The position numbers and the translations under genes are program-made. A model generated the notes under the pieces. It did not search any database, was not told the origin of the DNA, and saw nothing but the letters and a program-made list of their open reading frames with translations. Shown piece by piece: positions 1 through 11,337 of a stretch of 64,000 nt of DNA. Numbering within the stretch: the stretch's first letter is position 1; every line of letters begins with the position of its first letter. This stretch comes from Ascidia mentula (lineage: Eukaryota; Chordata; Ascidiacea; Phlebobranchia; Ascidiidae): assembly GCA_947561715.1 (NCBI GenBank), contig OX387197.1, forward strand, positions 25,694,266-25,758,265, given 5' to 3'.

Positions 1-3000
1 AACCAAAGAAAGAATTGAGAAAGCTGAGGGAATGGATCAGTTTACTCAAAGTTATAGAAATTATGGAATTCATGTAACTGCTGAGAATGGAATTCATTGC
101 AAAGAATGGGTGCCTGCTGCAAAAGCTGTATATCTACGCGGAGCTTTTAGTAGGTTTTTTGTTTCTTGTCTACAATAGATTGTTTGAGTATCAATCAATT
201 TAATACATTGTTTCCTGCTGCCATAAATATTGTTTGTTTAAGTGTTCATTGCTTAGGTTGTGAAAATGCAAGCCAGTAATTTCCTGATTGTTTTTTCTCT
301 CAGACAACTGGGATAAATGGGGACATAAATTTGAGCAAAGGGAATTTGGAAAATGGGAATTGTTCCTTTCCGCAAATCCAGATGGAAGGTGTCCAATTGA
401 GCACAAGAGTGAAATCATGGTAAAATATATTGCAACACTATGAAGTGTTATATTTAATTTTTCTTAAATCTGTCGTTTATGATGTGTGTTTTGCAGCTGA
501 TCATTGAGACACACAGTGGTGAGTTCCTGGAGAGAATTTCACCGTGGGCATCTTATGTTACCCAACCCGATGGGCATGGAACTTACAAATGGATGTTTTG
601 GAATCCACCACCTACTGAAACTTACTTTGTAAGTGATATATTTGGATGCATGTGATTAGCTAAACCCCTAAAGCTCCACACAGTTTGGAAGAAGAAATAA
701 GATACTATCAAAACATTTTTTTGCAAAAATATCTTAAACACCCTACTATTTCAATGAACAGTTTGGTTGGTCCATATTGCCGAAAGCATTAGCATAATTT
801 ATTTATTTGAGACATTTTGACAAACACTTACCAGCACCAGTTCAATAAATCTTATGCTTTCTGTTTCTAGTTCAGCCACCAACGCCCACCCAAACCCAAA
901 AGTCTAAGAATCTATGAAGCTCATGTTGGCATCGCATCATGGGAGGGAAAGATCGCCTCCTACAAGAATTTTACTCACAATGTGTTGCCACGCATTAAGG
1001 GTCTTGGTTACAACTGCATTCAACTGATGGCGATCATGGAGCATGCGTACTATGCAAGTTTTGGATACCAAGTCACCAACTTCTTTGCGGCTTCAAGGTA
1101 ATGATTTTTCCAAACAACATTATGTTGGATCAAGATATTTGTTTTTAATTTTTTAAACATAATTAGTAAGTAAAGTTTACATAAGTTGTATCAGCTATGT
1201 TGCTTATGTCCAAGATAGTTTGTGCTAATGCAGGGTAATCACAAGTGTAGTCAAACTAGATGAACACTTTAAATTAAATGACAAATTGTATTTTAATCAC
1301 ATCAACTTTTGCTTGTTGCAAATAGATACAAACTGTATTGATTGTAATTTTTACAACCATTTTTCCATCAAGTCGATATGGTACTCCTGATGAACTGAAG
1401 GAATTGGTGGATACTGCACATGGCATGGGACTCTATGTATTGCTTGATGTAGTTCACAGCCATGCATGCAAAAATGTGTTGGACGGGCTCAACATGTTTG
1501 ATGGAACGGAATCTGGTTTCTTCCATTCTGGAAGCAGAGGCCGACATGAACTATGGGATAGTCGCTTGTTCAATTACTCTGAGTAAGTTTTGGCGATACT
1601 GAGGCTTTTCAAACTATTGGTTGCAATCCCATTTTGGGAAAAAGTAATTTGGGATTCACTGTACAAATTGGCTGCTGTTAAGAAGATTTCTATATTTCAC
1701 TTTTAGTTTCATCTTCAAAATGGGTTCACATAGAAATTTTTTATTCCTAATCGGATCACAAAACAAAATGTAGATCGTGTCTTCAATTTTTCCTCACATT
1801 TTTCAGGCCCCTATTTACAATTAATGAGAAGGCACAAAAACATACATTTTACACTTCAAAAAATTCATAAAATGTACTGACAGTTGTGGTGATCATCATT
1901 TTAACACATTTGTTGCTCACCAGATGGGAAGTTTTAAGGTTCTTGCTTTCCAACCTACGATGGTATATGGATGAGTACATGTTCGACGGCTTCAGATTTG
2001 ATGGCGTTACTTCGATGATTTACCATGACCATGGCATAGGTGAGGTTGCTGTAAAACTGTGCAACTGAAAATTAGTGTTTTATCTTTGCCTGCCTTGTAG
2101 ACCAATATCAATGTGATGCTTTACCTGGCAGCTTATCTTTAAAATTATTTATGTGGTTTTCAAGGCCTTACCATAAATTTATGTGTAGATACATTCAATA
2201 AGTTGTCTACACCAGTATTTTTTCTCCAAACAAGCGGCTAAATTTGCTTTCTCCAATGACAAAAACTTTCTACGTCAATGTTTTAAAACTTTCCATATGT
2301 TCAGCCCGTGGGTTTTCTGGAGATTACAATGAGTACTTTGGAATGCACATGGATGTGGAGTCACTGGTCTATCTCATGTTGGCTAACGACATGCTAAGAA
2401 GGTTCTGCCCATCTATTATAACAATAGCCGAGGTAAATATGTCTTTTATTTTGCACAAACCACTGCCAGAGTGCGTTGTTTTCATTGTTACAATGAACAA
2501 ATAGTAGGCAGCTCTTTTGTAGTATGATGGCACCATTGAAAAACAGGTTTAATAACTTATTCTCAAACATGTACTTATTACACATGACATGTTTTAAAAT
2601 CAATTAATAAACCCATGATATAAGGCTGATATGGCGCACTGGTTTGTTAAATATCTGAGGATGTTGCCACTAAATCAGCCAAGCATACTGATAAAAACCC
2701 TCTACCAAAAATTTAAAATGTATTTATTTCATCTTTGGTTTTTGAACAAGAAGAAAATCTTGATTCTTTGTAGGATGTATCTGGCATGCCTGGAATGTGT
2801 CGACCGGTTAGTGAGGGGGGGATGGGATTTGATTACAGACTTGCAATGGCAATCCCAGACAAGTGGATTAAGGTAATACAACATTACTTCTTACTGCACC
2901 ATCAATTGTGCACAAGCACCTAATATAGGGACGTGGCATTGGTTTTTGAAGCACAAAATCAATATTTTAAACGTTTAAGATTTTGAAAGAATTCCGTGAT

Positions 3001-5162
3001 GAAGAATGGGACATGGGGAACATCATTCACACACTCACAAATAGAAGGCATGGGGAAAAATGTATTGCATATGCTGAGAGCCATGATCAGGTAAACAATG
3101 TTGTTCAAAGTAAGACTAATGTTAAATACAGATGGTTTCCCTGAAGTGTTTAGTTGGTTGAAGTTTAATTTTCCCCTGTCCAATAAAAGCATGTTTTTAT
3201 TTTGGCATAGCTTTAATTATTTAAAAACATTGTAGGGCTGAACCATATAAATAACAGCATCACCAATTCAGTTTACTGATGAAGGAATGTGTATTGGCTA
3301 CCAATATATATGTAGACATATTATGTACATACTGTTAATCTTCCAATAGATGTCACCAAACCAACCAACACCGTACACCTTGTTTAACATGATTACCTTT
3401 TCCACTTCCAGGCACTGGTGGGAGATAAGAGTCTTGCATTTTGGCTGATGGACAAAGAAATGTATTCAAACATGTCAGAATGCAGTGCTCATACCCACAT
3501 TATTGACAGGGGAATTGCTCTCCATAAAATGATCAGACTTATAACACATGCACTTGGCGGGGAAGGATATCTCAACTTTATTGGTAAATCCTCAATGCTC
3601 ATAGTGGGTAATTAGGTAGTGTGAAAAGCATCAAGGTTTAAAGAAATAACTTATCATGAAAACGAAATGCAATCTGTTTAAAAATTCACAACAGTTTGTT
3701 TCAGGTTTAAAAAATTTTATTACAATGAAACCTTTTCCTGTTTCTGGTTGCCATGCCAGTATTACCACTATATACATATGTCAACTACGTTAATATCTTA
3801 GTACCAGGGCATTAGAAGAAGTCTGGCATTTGGCATTACAGCCAAGCTGTGGCATTGCACTATTGCTGAATTAAGCCAATGTTCCAATAAGCTATAAAAA
3901 AACATGCTTTCAGTTAGGTTTCAACATCTAGCACCGATTTGTGAAGAAAAAGGTTGTTTTGTTCCATCTCTTGGCTGTGATCCCAGTGAACCTTTGCTGA
4001 AATGAATATTAAAAACTATTGAATTTCATTTTCTTACCCACATCTTGCTTCTTTTAGGCAATGAGTTTGGCCACCCAGAGTGGTTGGACTTTCCCAGAGC
4101 TGGCAACAACTCCAGTTATCATTACGCAAGAAGACAGTTTAATCTTGTTGATGACGATCTTCTTCGATACAAATTCCTTAACAGGTTTGACTCAGCGATG
4201 CAGAAAACAGAGAACAAGTATGGATGGCTTGCTTGTCCACAGGTAAGTCTATATAATTATATGTTTAGGAAATTTGTTACTCTGGTTATTTGGAAGTCAA
4301 AAGGTTCGTTTTGGGTAATTTCTTGCAATGTTCATCAATATTATAGATAGAAATTTTATTTTGGTTTTAGGCCATGTTTGTTAAGAGTTGCCCCATATTT
4401 TTGTGGCAAAACCTCTTGCATTGTTTAATGAAATTATTAGTTAACAATTTTACTTTTTAATATAAAAGTAATAAGAATTACCTTTTTATTGCAGGGTTAT
4501 GTTAGCAGAAAACATGAAGGTGACAAAGTAATTGTGTTTGAACGAGGAAATGTTTTGTTTCTGTTCAACTTTCATCCAAGTCAGAGTTTTACTGGCTACA
4601 GGGTTGGTGTTGATCAGCCGGGGAAGTATCCTTTATCCTAACAAACAATTACTGTGGATAGTTTTACAGCCTCGCACAAAAACTTTCAAATTTGTCTTTA
4701 CTGATCTAAACATGTTTTTATATAAAAAAGGGTAAACAATGAACTTGCAAAAACTACATTGACATTTCAATAACTGCATTGTAATAGAACAAAACAAAAC
4801 AGGATATGATGTATTTCAGTTTTGTTTTACCATTACAAATTGTTTAAATGTGTAAGTACCTATTGATTGATGTGCCAATACTAGGTGACAATGCAATGTG
4901 AGTCAATAGTTTTCCTTAACCTTGGTGTAAACAAAGATACAAAATAGTTTTGGACACAGATGAGAAATACTTCGGTGGGCATGGAAGAAATGACTTGTCT
5001 GTGAGATTTTTAACTGAAAATCAACAATTTGACGGTCGTCAAAACTCAATGCTGGTAAGTCCAAGATCCTGTTCAGTTATTTACCCGGGTTATAACTTTA
5101 ATTTTCCGTAGGTCTACCTTCCCAGTCGATGTGCCTTGCTTATGGCTTTGGATGAAGAGTAA
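1..5162 (+). CDS. GBE1: 1,4-alpha-glucan (glycogen) branching enzyme, 5' end outside window
   Basis: Cytosolic GH13 enzyme that makes the alpha-1,6 branches of glycogen. Fourteen exons join in one frame: 1-149, 304-419, 497-628, 871-1097, 1373-1582, 1924-2039, 2305-2432, 2774-2872, 2980-3090, 3412-3583, 4058-4242, 4495-4625, 4937-5054 and 5112-5162 (stop TAA at 5160-5162). They give 647 residues; animal GBE1 is about 700, so roughly the first 50 residues lie upstream. The GH13 catalytic regions are all visible: DVVHSHA (exon 5), [10 protein letters not shown] with the nucleophile Asp (exon 6), ITIAED with the acid Glu across the exon 7/8 junction, and AESHDQALVGDK across exons 9/10. The N-terminal CBM48-like part is in exons 1-3 and the C-terminal all-beta domain in exons 12-14. 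No breaks or missing catalytic residues were seen. Confidence 0.96.
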
Positions 5163-6118
5163 TAGCTGCTTTTGCCATTGAACCATATTTGCTGTAACTG
5201 CATGGCTTTGTTTTTTTTATCAGACCTATATAAAATACCATTTTTTTTTCTTTATGAAAACACTACGAGAATACTAGTGCCTATTTTGCATATAATACAT
5301 CAGTTTTGTGGTCTTTTGTTTTTAACCGAAATATTGGCACTTGTTAATTTTTGTGTACTACAAAGTGCAGTAAATTATATTTGTCCTTTACGTTCTATCT
5401 CTTGTTCAGTGAAGTTTCCTTTAACCTTTACATGGTGTATTTATGTTTTAACATCAACATTATTATATCGTTGCAAGTGATATGAAATTTTTCAAGATGT
5501 TCTGTTAAATGTGTTTGGATTGTATCGTACACAATCATCATTCGGCACTGTGACAGGTTTTGAAGTCCTAATGCCAAACATCATCAATTTTAGCAAGAAA
5601 TATAACAAGCAAGTATTCTTACTGCCAATTACATGCTTCCCCACAAGGTTTTGTGCCTTGGTGCTGTGTTGTCTTTTCTGTACCCAAGGTTAATTAAACA
5701 GCCATTTTTTTGTGTCATTGTTTGTAGTGGTTTGCTTTTCTGCATTATATCTAACTTTGCTGGAAGAATATTAAACAATTAAATATATTATTAACATCAT
5801 TGTTTTTTGTTTTGTCAAGAAAGTAGTTGACACACAATTTTATGCTGTGTTATATAAAAACGTTCAGAAGGCATCAGTAGGGACTGTGTCCTGTAGACAG
5901 TGTTAACACGAGTACCAAAAATCATAACAGCTATTTGTAAGGTGTAGACACTATTTCCAAGACAAATTAGCCCCTTTCAAGTTATACTAGTTACATACAA
6001 TCCCAATAAGGTTAAGCCTTGGATGCATAATCTACACTGAACTAAAAAATTGCAATCTTATGCAATAACACAGAATATGTAAATTTTTAATTGCTCAACA
6101 ACAAAATATAAACATCAA
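5163..6118. other. Intergenic: 3' flanks of GBE1 and NDUFAF3
   Basis: AT-rich sequence between two converging genes; it should hold both 3' UTRs. No canonical AATAAA stands out directly after either stop, though an ATTAAA-like variant occurs near 5779. Open frames here are short and show no exon-like boundaries or family resemblance. Confidence 0.6.
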
Positions 6119-7150
6119 TTAGTTTTTGTCTCCTTCACCGATAAAAGGATTTGATCTTATTTTTTGTGGCGTTTGTGCAAGTCTTTGTTGTCTTGGAAAA
6201 TTGTCTGTGATTGGAATCAAGGCAGCGCCAACAATTTGAGAACCCTTTGTTCTCAGCAGGTTGTAAACACCACAAGCATTAGAAGTACGTTGGACTTCAA
6301 GTGCAATTCCTCGTGACTTCATTTCTTTGTGTATGGAAGGAGGTAGAGGTTGAAATGTGTCCCCTGTTCCTATGACAACTATATCTGCCAAAACACAGCA
6401 TGTTGGATGAAATTATTAAGCAAAATATCTTTACCAAAGTTTGAAGGCACTTGTATTCTTACAATGTAATGGAAATAGTATATATCAGCTTATTGCATTT
6501 GTTTTAGAGACACTAAAATATCAGAAAAACTAAAAAAGGATAGTTAAATTAAAATTTTTACAACCAATATAAACTTCTTACCTAGTTTAGGATGTACGAT
6601 GCTAAATAAGGACAAACTTTCAATTGTAATGTCTTCTGGCTTAACAATCTATGAAAGCGCAAAGAGCATTTCAACACACAGGTTTAAACATAAACTGCAT
6701 TATTCAATATGGATAACAAAACACTTGTTGCTTATTACAATCACACAAAAAGGAAATACACAATAAATTTACATTCCATCCAAACACGGCCAGGTCTGCA
6801 ATTGCAATTGGCCCATTGATTGTTGATTGGGTGAACTTAAAGCCTCCAACTGTGTAGCCCATAAGGTAGAGATGGTGAAGTTCTGAATCTTCAGATGCCA
6901 TTTCTATAGATGTCTTTTGTGACAAATCTTCATACTCCTCAAAATCCAACTTGGAATAACATCGAGTTTTTCTAAAAATTACACAGTTGATTATTGTTGA
7001 TTGCAAGTTTTTTAACACAATTCAAAGTTGGAAAAAAGAAGATCGTTTCTTGACAACAGGAAAATACATTATGATAATGTTCTAAACTTACCCCAACGAT
7101 GGCACTCTCTTACATAAACCTAACAATCTTACACATCGTGAATGTAGCAT
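6119..7150 (-). CDS. NDUFAF3: NADH dehydrogenase complex I assembly factor 3
   Basis: Mitochondrial protein of the DUF498/Mth938 fold that acts with NDUFAF4 early in assembly of respiratory complex I. Exons in transcript order on the minus strand are 7150-7092, 6971-6773, 6648-6582 and 6384-6119. They total 591 nt, a 196-residue protein with stop TAA at 6121-6119. The N-terminus is short, Arg/Leu-rich and without acidic residues, as expected for a mitochondrial presequence. The core carries the family pattern with NGPIAIADLAVFGWN in exon 2, IVVIGTGD across exons 3/4, and the ending GIALEVQRTSNACGVYNLL then VGAALIP. Length fits the family (about 180-190). The gene is divergent from SPMIP1, with about 700 bp between the two start codons. 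Confidence 0.93.
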
Positions 7151-7856
7151 TTTGCTGTTCGGAAGATTAAACGCAACAATTTATAACTTATTACAAGTGA
7201 TTGCGCACAATCAACGCAACAAATTTTACAAAACAGCCCAGAAGTTAAACCACATGACAAGGGACAGCACCTTTTTTTAACGCTTCGTTGCGTGATGTCA
7301 CACTTGACTGGTTAATTCGTTTCGCTTCGCTGCGGTTAACCATGGCAACGTCTTTCCGCCGTGCTTGCAGGTCAAATTGATTTCAGACTGACGCCGAGGT
7401 TTTCTTTGTTAGTGGCTGTGCTTTGAAGGGGCTGTTTTGACAGTAAAGTACTTTGCTGCGTGAAACTTCGCCTGTGTGTATTGTAGGATATGTCCCACTG
7501 TATTTGCGCATATCTTGTAGAGGTTTTGTGGAGTTTAGGGTGGAAGAAACAGTTTATTGTCATTTACTACCAAAAAGGCTTGGAATTGCAACAGGAATGA
7601 TTGGTCTCGCCAAACAAATGTCACAGTTGTGAATTTCCAATGGCTGTGGCTTATTCAGTAACAAATCTTTTTCACAACCTTGTTGGCAAATTGGATTCTG
7701 TACAATATTTTATCGTTTGGCATTGTATAGCACTGTTTAGTTACCTACATTATCATTACATGTCTCTTTCAGCTGCCAAAAATCGAGAACTGTAGTTCCC
7801 GCACTCTTTGTGACGTAATATTAAAAGTAGAGCGCTAACCTTGCAAAAACATAGTC
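7151..7856. promoter_or_regulatory. Divergent promoter region between NDUFAF3 and SPMIP1
   Basis: About 700 bp separate the start codons of two divergently transcribed genes, so both promoters should lie here. The only eye-catching short elements are CRE-like half sites (gtgatgtcac near 7294, tgacgtaata near 7811). No confident TATA box and no exon were found. Confidence 0.4.
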
Positions 7857-9230
7857 ATGGGACGGGAATTGAACATGGACACGCAAAGGCAGAATTTCTG
7901 GAAAGAAGCGATTAAGAAGGAGGCCTATGTTCGTCTAGCGTGGCACGAGAAATACAGAGGAGACGGAACCGGTAAAGATTCGGCCTCCAGGGAGGAGAAA
8001 AGGCTGAACAGGGCCAAAAAACTCACTGAGATGGTTCCAAAACCACCTACAAGGAGTCTGACTCTCCCGGTAATTTCCTACCCGAAGAGACGACAACCCA
8101 AGTACGACCTGGTTGTGAAGAAGAGCAAAGAAAGCGTGGCTGATCCAGATACATTGTTGGTTGAGATGCGCCCAGTAACCCCAGGTAACAAATGTTTGAT
8201 TGTTTGTGCATTAGGCTGTACTGGTCTTCGACGTCGCAAACTTTGAACTTTAAACTTGAAACCGTGTAAATGTGTCGACATTGAGAATTATCTATTATTT
8301 AATGTCTGTCAGTAAGCAGAAAAGGTTATATTTTTTTAAACGTTTGAAGAATTTTGTTAAATGAAGAACACCCATCTTCGAAACACAGTAATTTTTCGAA
8401 ATATTTGATTTGATGCAAATTCGTTATGTTTGACATCATGTCTAGTAATAGTTAGATTTCGGAGTGTCAAAGGAAGCTGTAACAACAGACGCGAATTGTT
8501 GCCAGCTGGTTCATGCAATAAGGCATAAAAAATTGTGGCTATTGTTGAAACGAGCATTTAACTTTCTGGTTCTGAAGTAAAACGTTTGATTGTAGCACGC
8601 ACGGTATATCAGCAGTGCATGAATATCCACCATGTACGCTTTGTTTGCTTTCAGTCTGTGTTCCTTCAGTTTAATCAAGGCCGTGTTGATCGAGGCGACG
8701 TAACTCGCTCGGCGCGAGTCGTATAAACGGTCGAAGCGCTTGTTTTATGAAACGCTCTGGTATGGCAACAAAATTCCATTGTTTTTCCGCGAAACCTTTC
8801 GCTGAGGAGAAAGTTGCGTGTTTGTTCTTCCGGCAACAGCCTGTGGTTCAGCGGGGGAGATACGTGACTCTGAACACAACGCATTCGTTCTAAAAATACA
8901 TAAGATCGGCCTGGCTATATGATAGTCCCACAGAAAACTAGGTGAAACTAAGAAAAAATAAGCCATGTTTTTAACTGCACAGGAATACGTCGAACGCTGT
9001 ACAACGGTTTTACAAAGGAAGGCAGAGGCCGCTACCAATACCTGCAAGCACGGACCTTCAAGAAACCTGAAGATAAGTACGAATATCCCCTCACCACGTC
9101 TTGGGAATACGGATGGAGGCTTGACGATGTGGTCAAGGAATTCCGGGCACCACAGTTCGGTCGTTCCAGAATTGTCAGGGACACTTTCTTCCGGCGAAAC
9201 GGAATTTTGTATGAGCCAATTACCGCGTGA
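7857..9230 (+). CDS. SPMIP1: Sperm microtubule inner protein 1 (ATP6V1FNB-like)
   Basis: Small basic protein of the family that lines the inside of sperm axonemal microtubules. Two exons, 7857-8184 and 8983-9230, join at phase 1 to give 191 residues. The N-terminus QNFWKEAIKKEAYVRLAWH matches the family opening (Q-x-FW-K-E-x-I-x-KE-x-x-x-R-x-AW). Exon 2 has the conserved C-terminal block: LYNGFTKEGRGRYQYL, then YEYPLTTSWEYGW, then RDTFFRRNGI. An in-frame ATG at 7872 is an alternative start (MDTQRQN). Human SPMIP1 is of similar length. The family match is remembered rather than searched, and the axonemal role is inferred from vertebrate data. Confidence 0.85.
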
Positions 9231-11337
9231 TCAGCTACGCGCGAGTCGAAAAAATTAATTAAAAAAATATTTTGGGAAACACTGCATTTTTTGTGATTGC
9301 AACTATTATGTAGACGCAAATATTTTCGCTCCTCTTAATTCTTCTAGCGCTGAATTTCTTTAACACCTGTAGAAAAGACAATCTGTTCCAAACTTTCCAC
9401 GTCAAATAATTGAAATAACTACTACATAGTTTTGCCGACCGCGATAATATACTCAATATAGATCAAGTGCAATGTTAAGTTCTGGATGAACAGCAGGAAC
9501 ATAACCTTCAAATGATTTAAAAATATGCACATGGAAAGAAGCAAGTGCTTACGTTTGTGCGCAATTTTGCACTAAAATTTGCACTTTTTTCACGAACAAA
9601 ACCTTGTACCGTTTTTCAACATTGCTCAAGCTACGCAACTGCTTATGATTTACCGCCTTACATGTTGCGCAACTGCAATTGCGCGTAAAATTGTAGTGAC
9701 GCCCGCGATAAACAAAAAAACACTATTGCAAAAAACTTCCAGCAAATTGCATTGCATTGCAAATCAGTAGGGTTAAAGTGTACCTTCTTTCTTAAAACTG
9801 ATTTTCATGCAAAGAATCTACCCGTAAATTCTTTAACTTTTGATTGTGTGTGTTGTATATTCACTTCGAGATTATTCTTGTGTTGTTTCCGAACAAATAA
9901 CAACTGCCGGAGATATAACCAGCCCGCATCCGAACAAATTTTCATTGCCCTTATGCCAAACGTATATAACCAACACATTAGTCGACTTTTAAAGTCGCAC
10001 CCAAGCCATTACGACCTTCCGTGCCTTGTTTGCTCTGTGATGTCACAATTTAAATGGCCATTGTTCGCAGACAATACACATCGCGTCCCCTCCCACTGTC
10101 TTCCCCTAATTGTTCGAGATTACCCTGCGCGGTGTGATGTCGGGATCTGCCATTATTCGATCGCCCTTCGTAATCTTCACCGTTTATTGTGTCCCTGGAT
10201 TTCTCTGGGGTCTTTGTGTTGTTGGTTTTCTCTCTTCTTGTGGTGTTTGTTGAGATGGTCTGTGCTTACGGATATTGTTCTTGGTGTGTTTTTCTTCCCG
10301 AGAGTCGCTAAGCCATGTCGAATCAAGTTTGAAGTGGCGAAGGTTTTCTACTCTCAAACTTTTAACATTTAAAGCTCCCGTGTGATTTTCTAGGGGGCAT
10401 AAAGCTTTAAAACAAGAATCAAGATGACCCATATTGAGTGTTTGAACAAACGAACAACGTTAACTCGATAAAGAAACACTGTGGACGTTTTGTGCAGGTA
10501 CTACAAAGAATTCATGCTCTAATAATTGCCATTGGTAAATAAATCTGGAATAGTGTAACAGCAGCTGCAGCAGCATCACTTATAAGGTTGTGGAAACGTT
10601 TCTTACACTGTAATTACTTCAGCTCAGAACTTATTTTAAGTTCGAGTCCAATTTGTTTTTGGAGTCCATTATTTGGTATAATAAATCTAATAAATTCGAA
10701 CATTTTTTTTTATATGTTTCATGTATTGCCCGGAATGCCAACCTTTTGACAACTTTGTTAAAGGGAGCAGGTAGCGCACGGCGAAGTAGTCCTGAAACAT
10801 AGTTCTCGTAGTTATCGCAAAAGCTGATGAGTGCGTTTCATAAATGTTTGAGCAACAAACACAAGAAACGAAATTCAAAAAGCAAAAAGAAACAGGACGA
10901 TTTTAGCAAAACAGTTTTAGGATAGCTTGACGTTTCTACGTATTGTGGGTTCCTTGTCAACTCAAATGAACCTTTTTCCACCGACCAAAACATGGAATCA
11001 TTGAGTTATTCTAAAAGCCATGGATAGTATGAGTAAATTTCATTCATTCAAAGCAAATTAACTTGTTATTGCACTGAACACAATAAAAAGTGACTTGTTT
11101 TGTATTTTAAAGGACAGATTGTGCCTCAAGCCAAAGCAAATATTCGGAGGTTTAAAAAAAAATTATGAAGTTTACTCCTAGCGACACGCGACAGCATTTA
11201 GGCGACATATGGGAGGTTTGCTTTTGTCTTGGTTACAAGTAACGCTAAATTCTGTTTATATCTGTTTCGTTGTAAATTTATAAAGATGACTATGCTTTTC
11301 AGGTTTTTTTAATGGTTTTCTGAAAAATGTTATCAAA
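9231..11337. other. Intergenic, no supported gene
   Basis: About 2.1 kb between SPMIP1 and the large coiled-coil gene. It contains a 206-codon open frame (9752-10372, +) that is Cys/Phe/Leu/Trp-rich and resembles nothing I recognise, and an 82-codon minus frame overlapping its end. A pyrimidine-rich 3' splice site (cttttcag, ending at 11302) lies 35 bp before the start codon of the next gene. It could mark a 5' UTR intron or a spliced-leader trans-splice acceptor, a mechanism known in tunicates. Confidence 0.45.

Noticed and set aside
5172..5480. 102-codon open frame after GBE1
   Set aside because: Lies in the 3' flank, is AT-driven (Phe/Leu/Ile-rich) and has no splice context or family resemblance.
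9752..10372. 206-codon open frame on + between SPMIP1 and the giant gene
   Set aside because: Unusual composition (very rich in Cys, Phe, Leu, Trp), no recognisable motif, no splice context. Likely chance or an old repeat; the overlapping minus frame at 10184-10432 has no stronger support.
10811..10850. CTGATGAG at 10824 as a further hammerhead
   Set aside because: No GAAA strand or pairing stem II follows within reach.
11165..11215. Possible upstream coding exon of the giant gene starting at ATG 11165
   Set aside because: Joining its candidate donors to the acceptor at 11302 gives an in-frame stop within a few codons.
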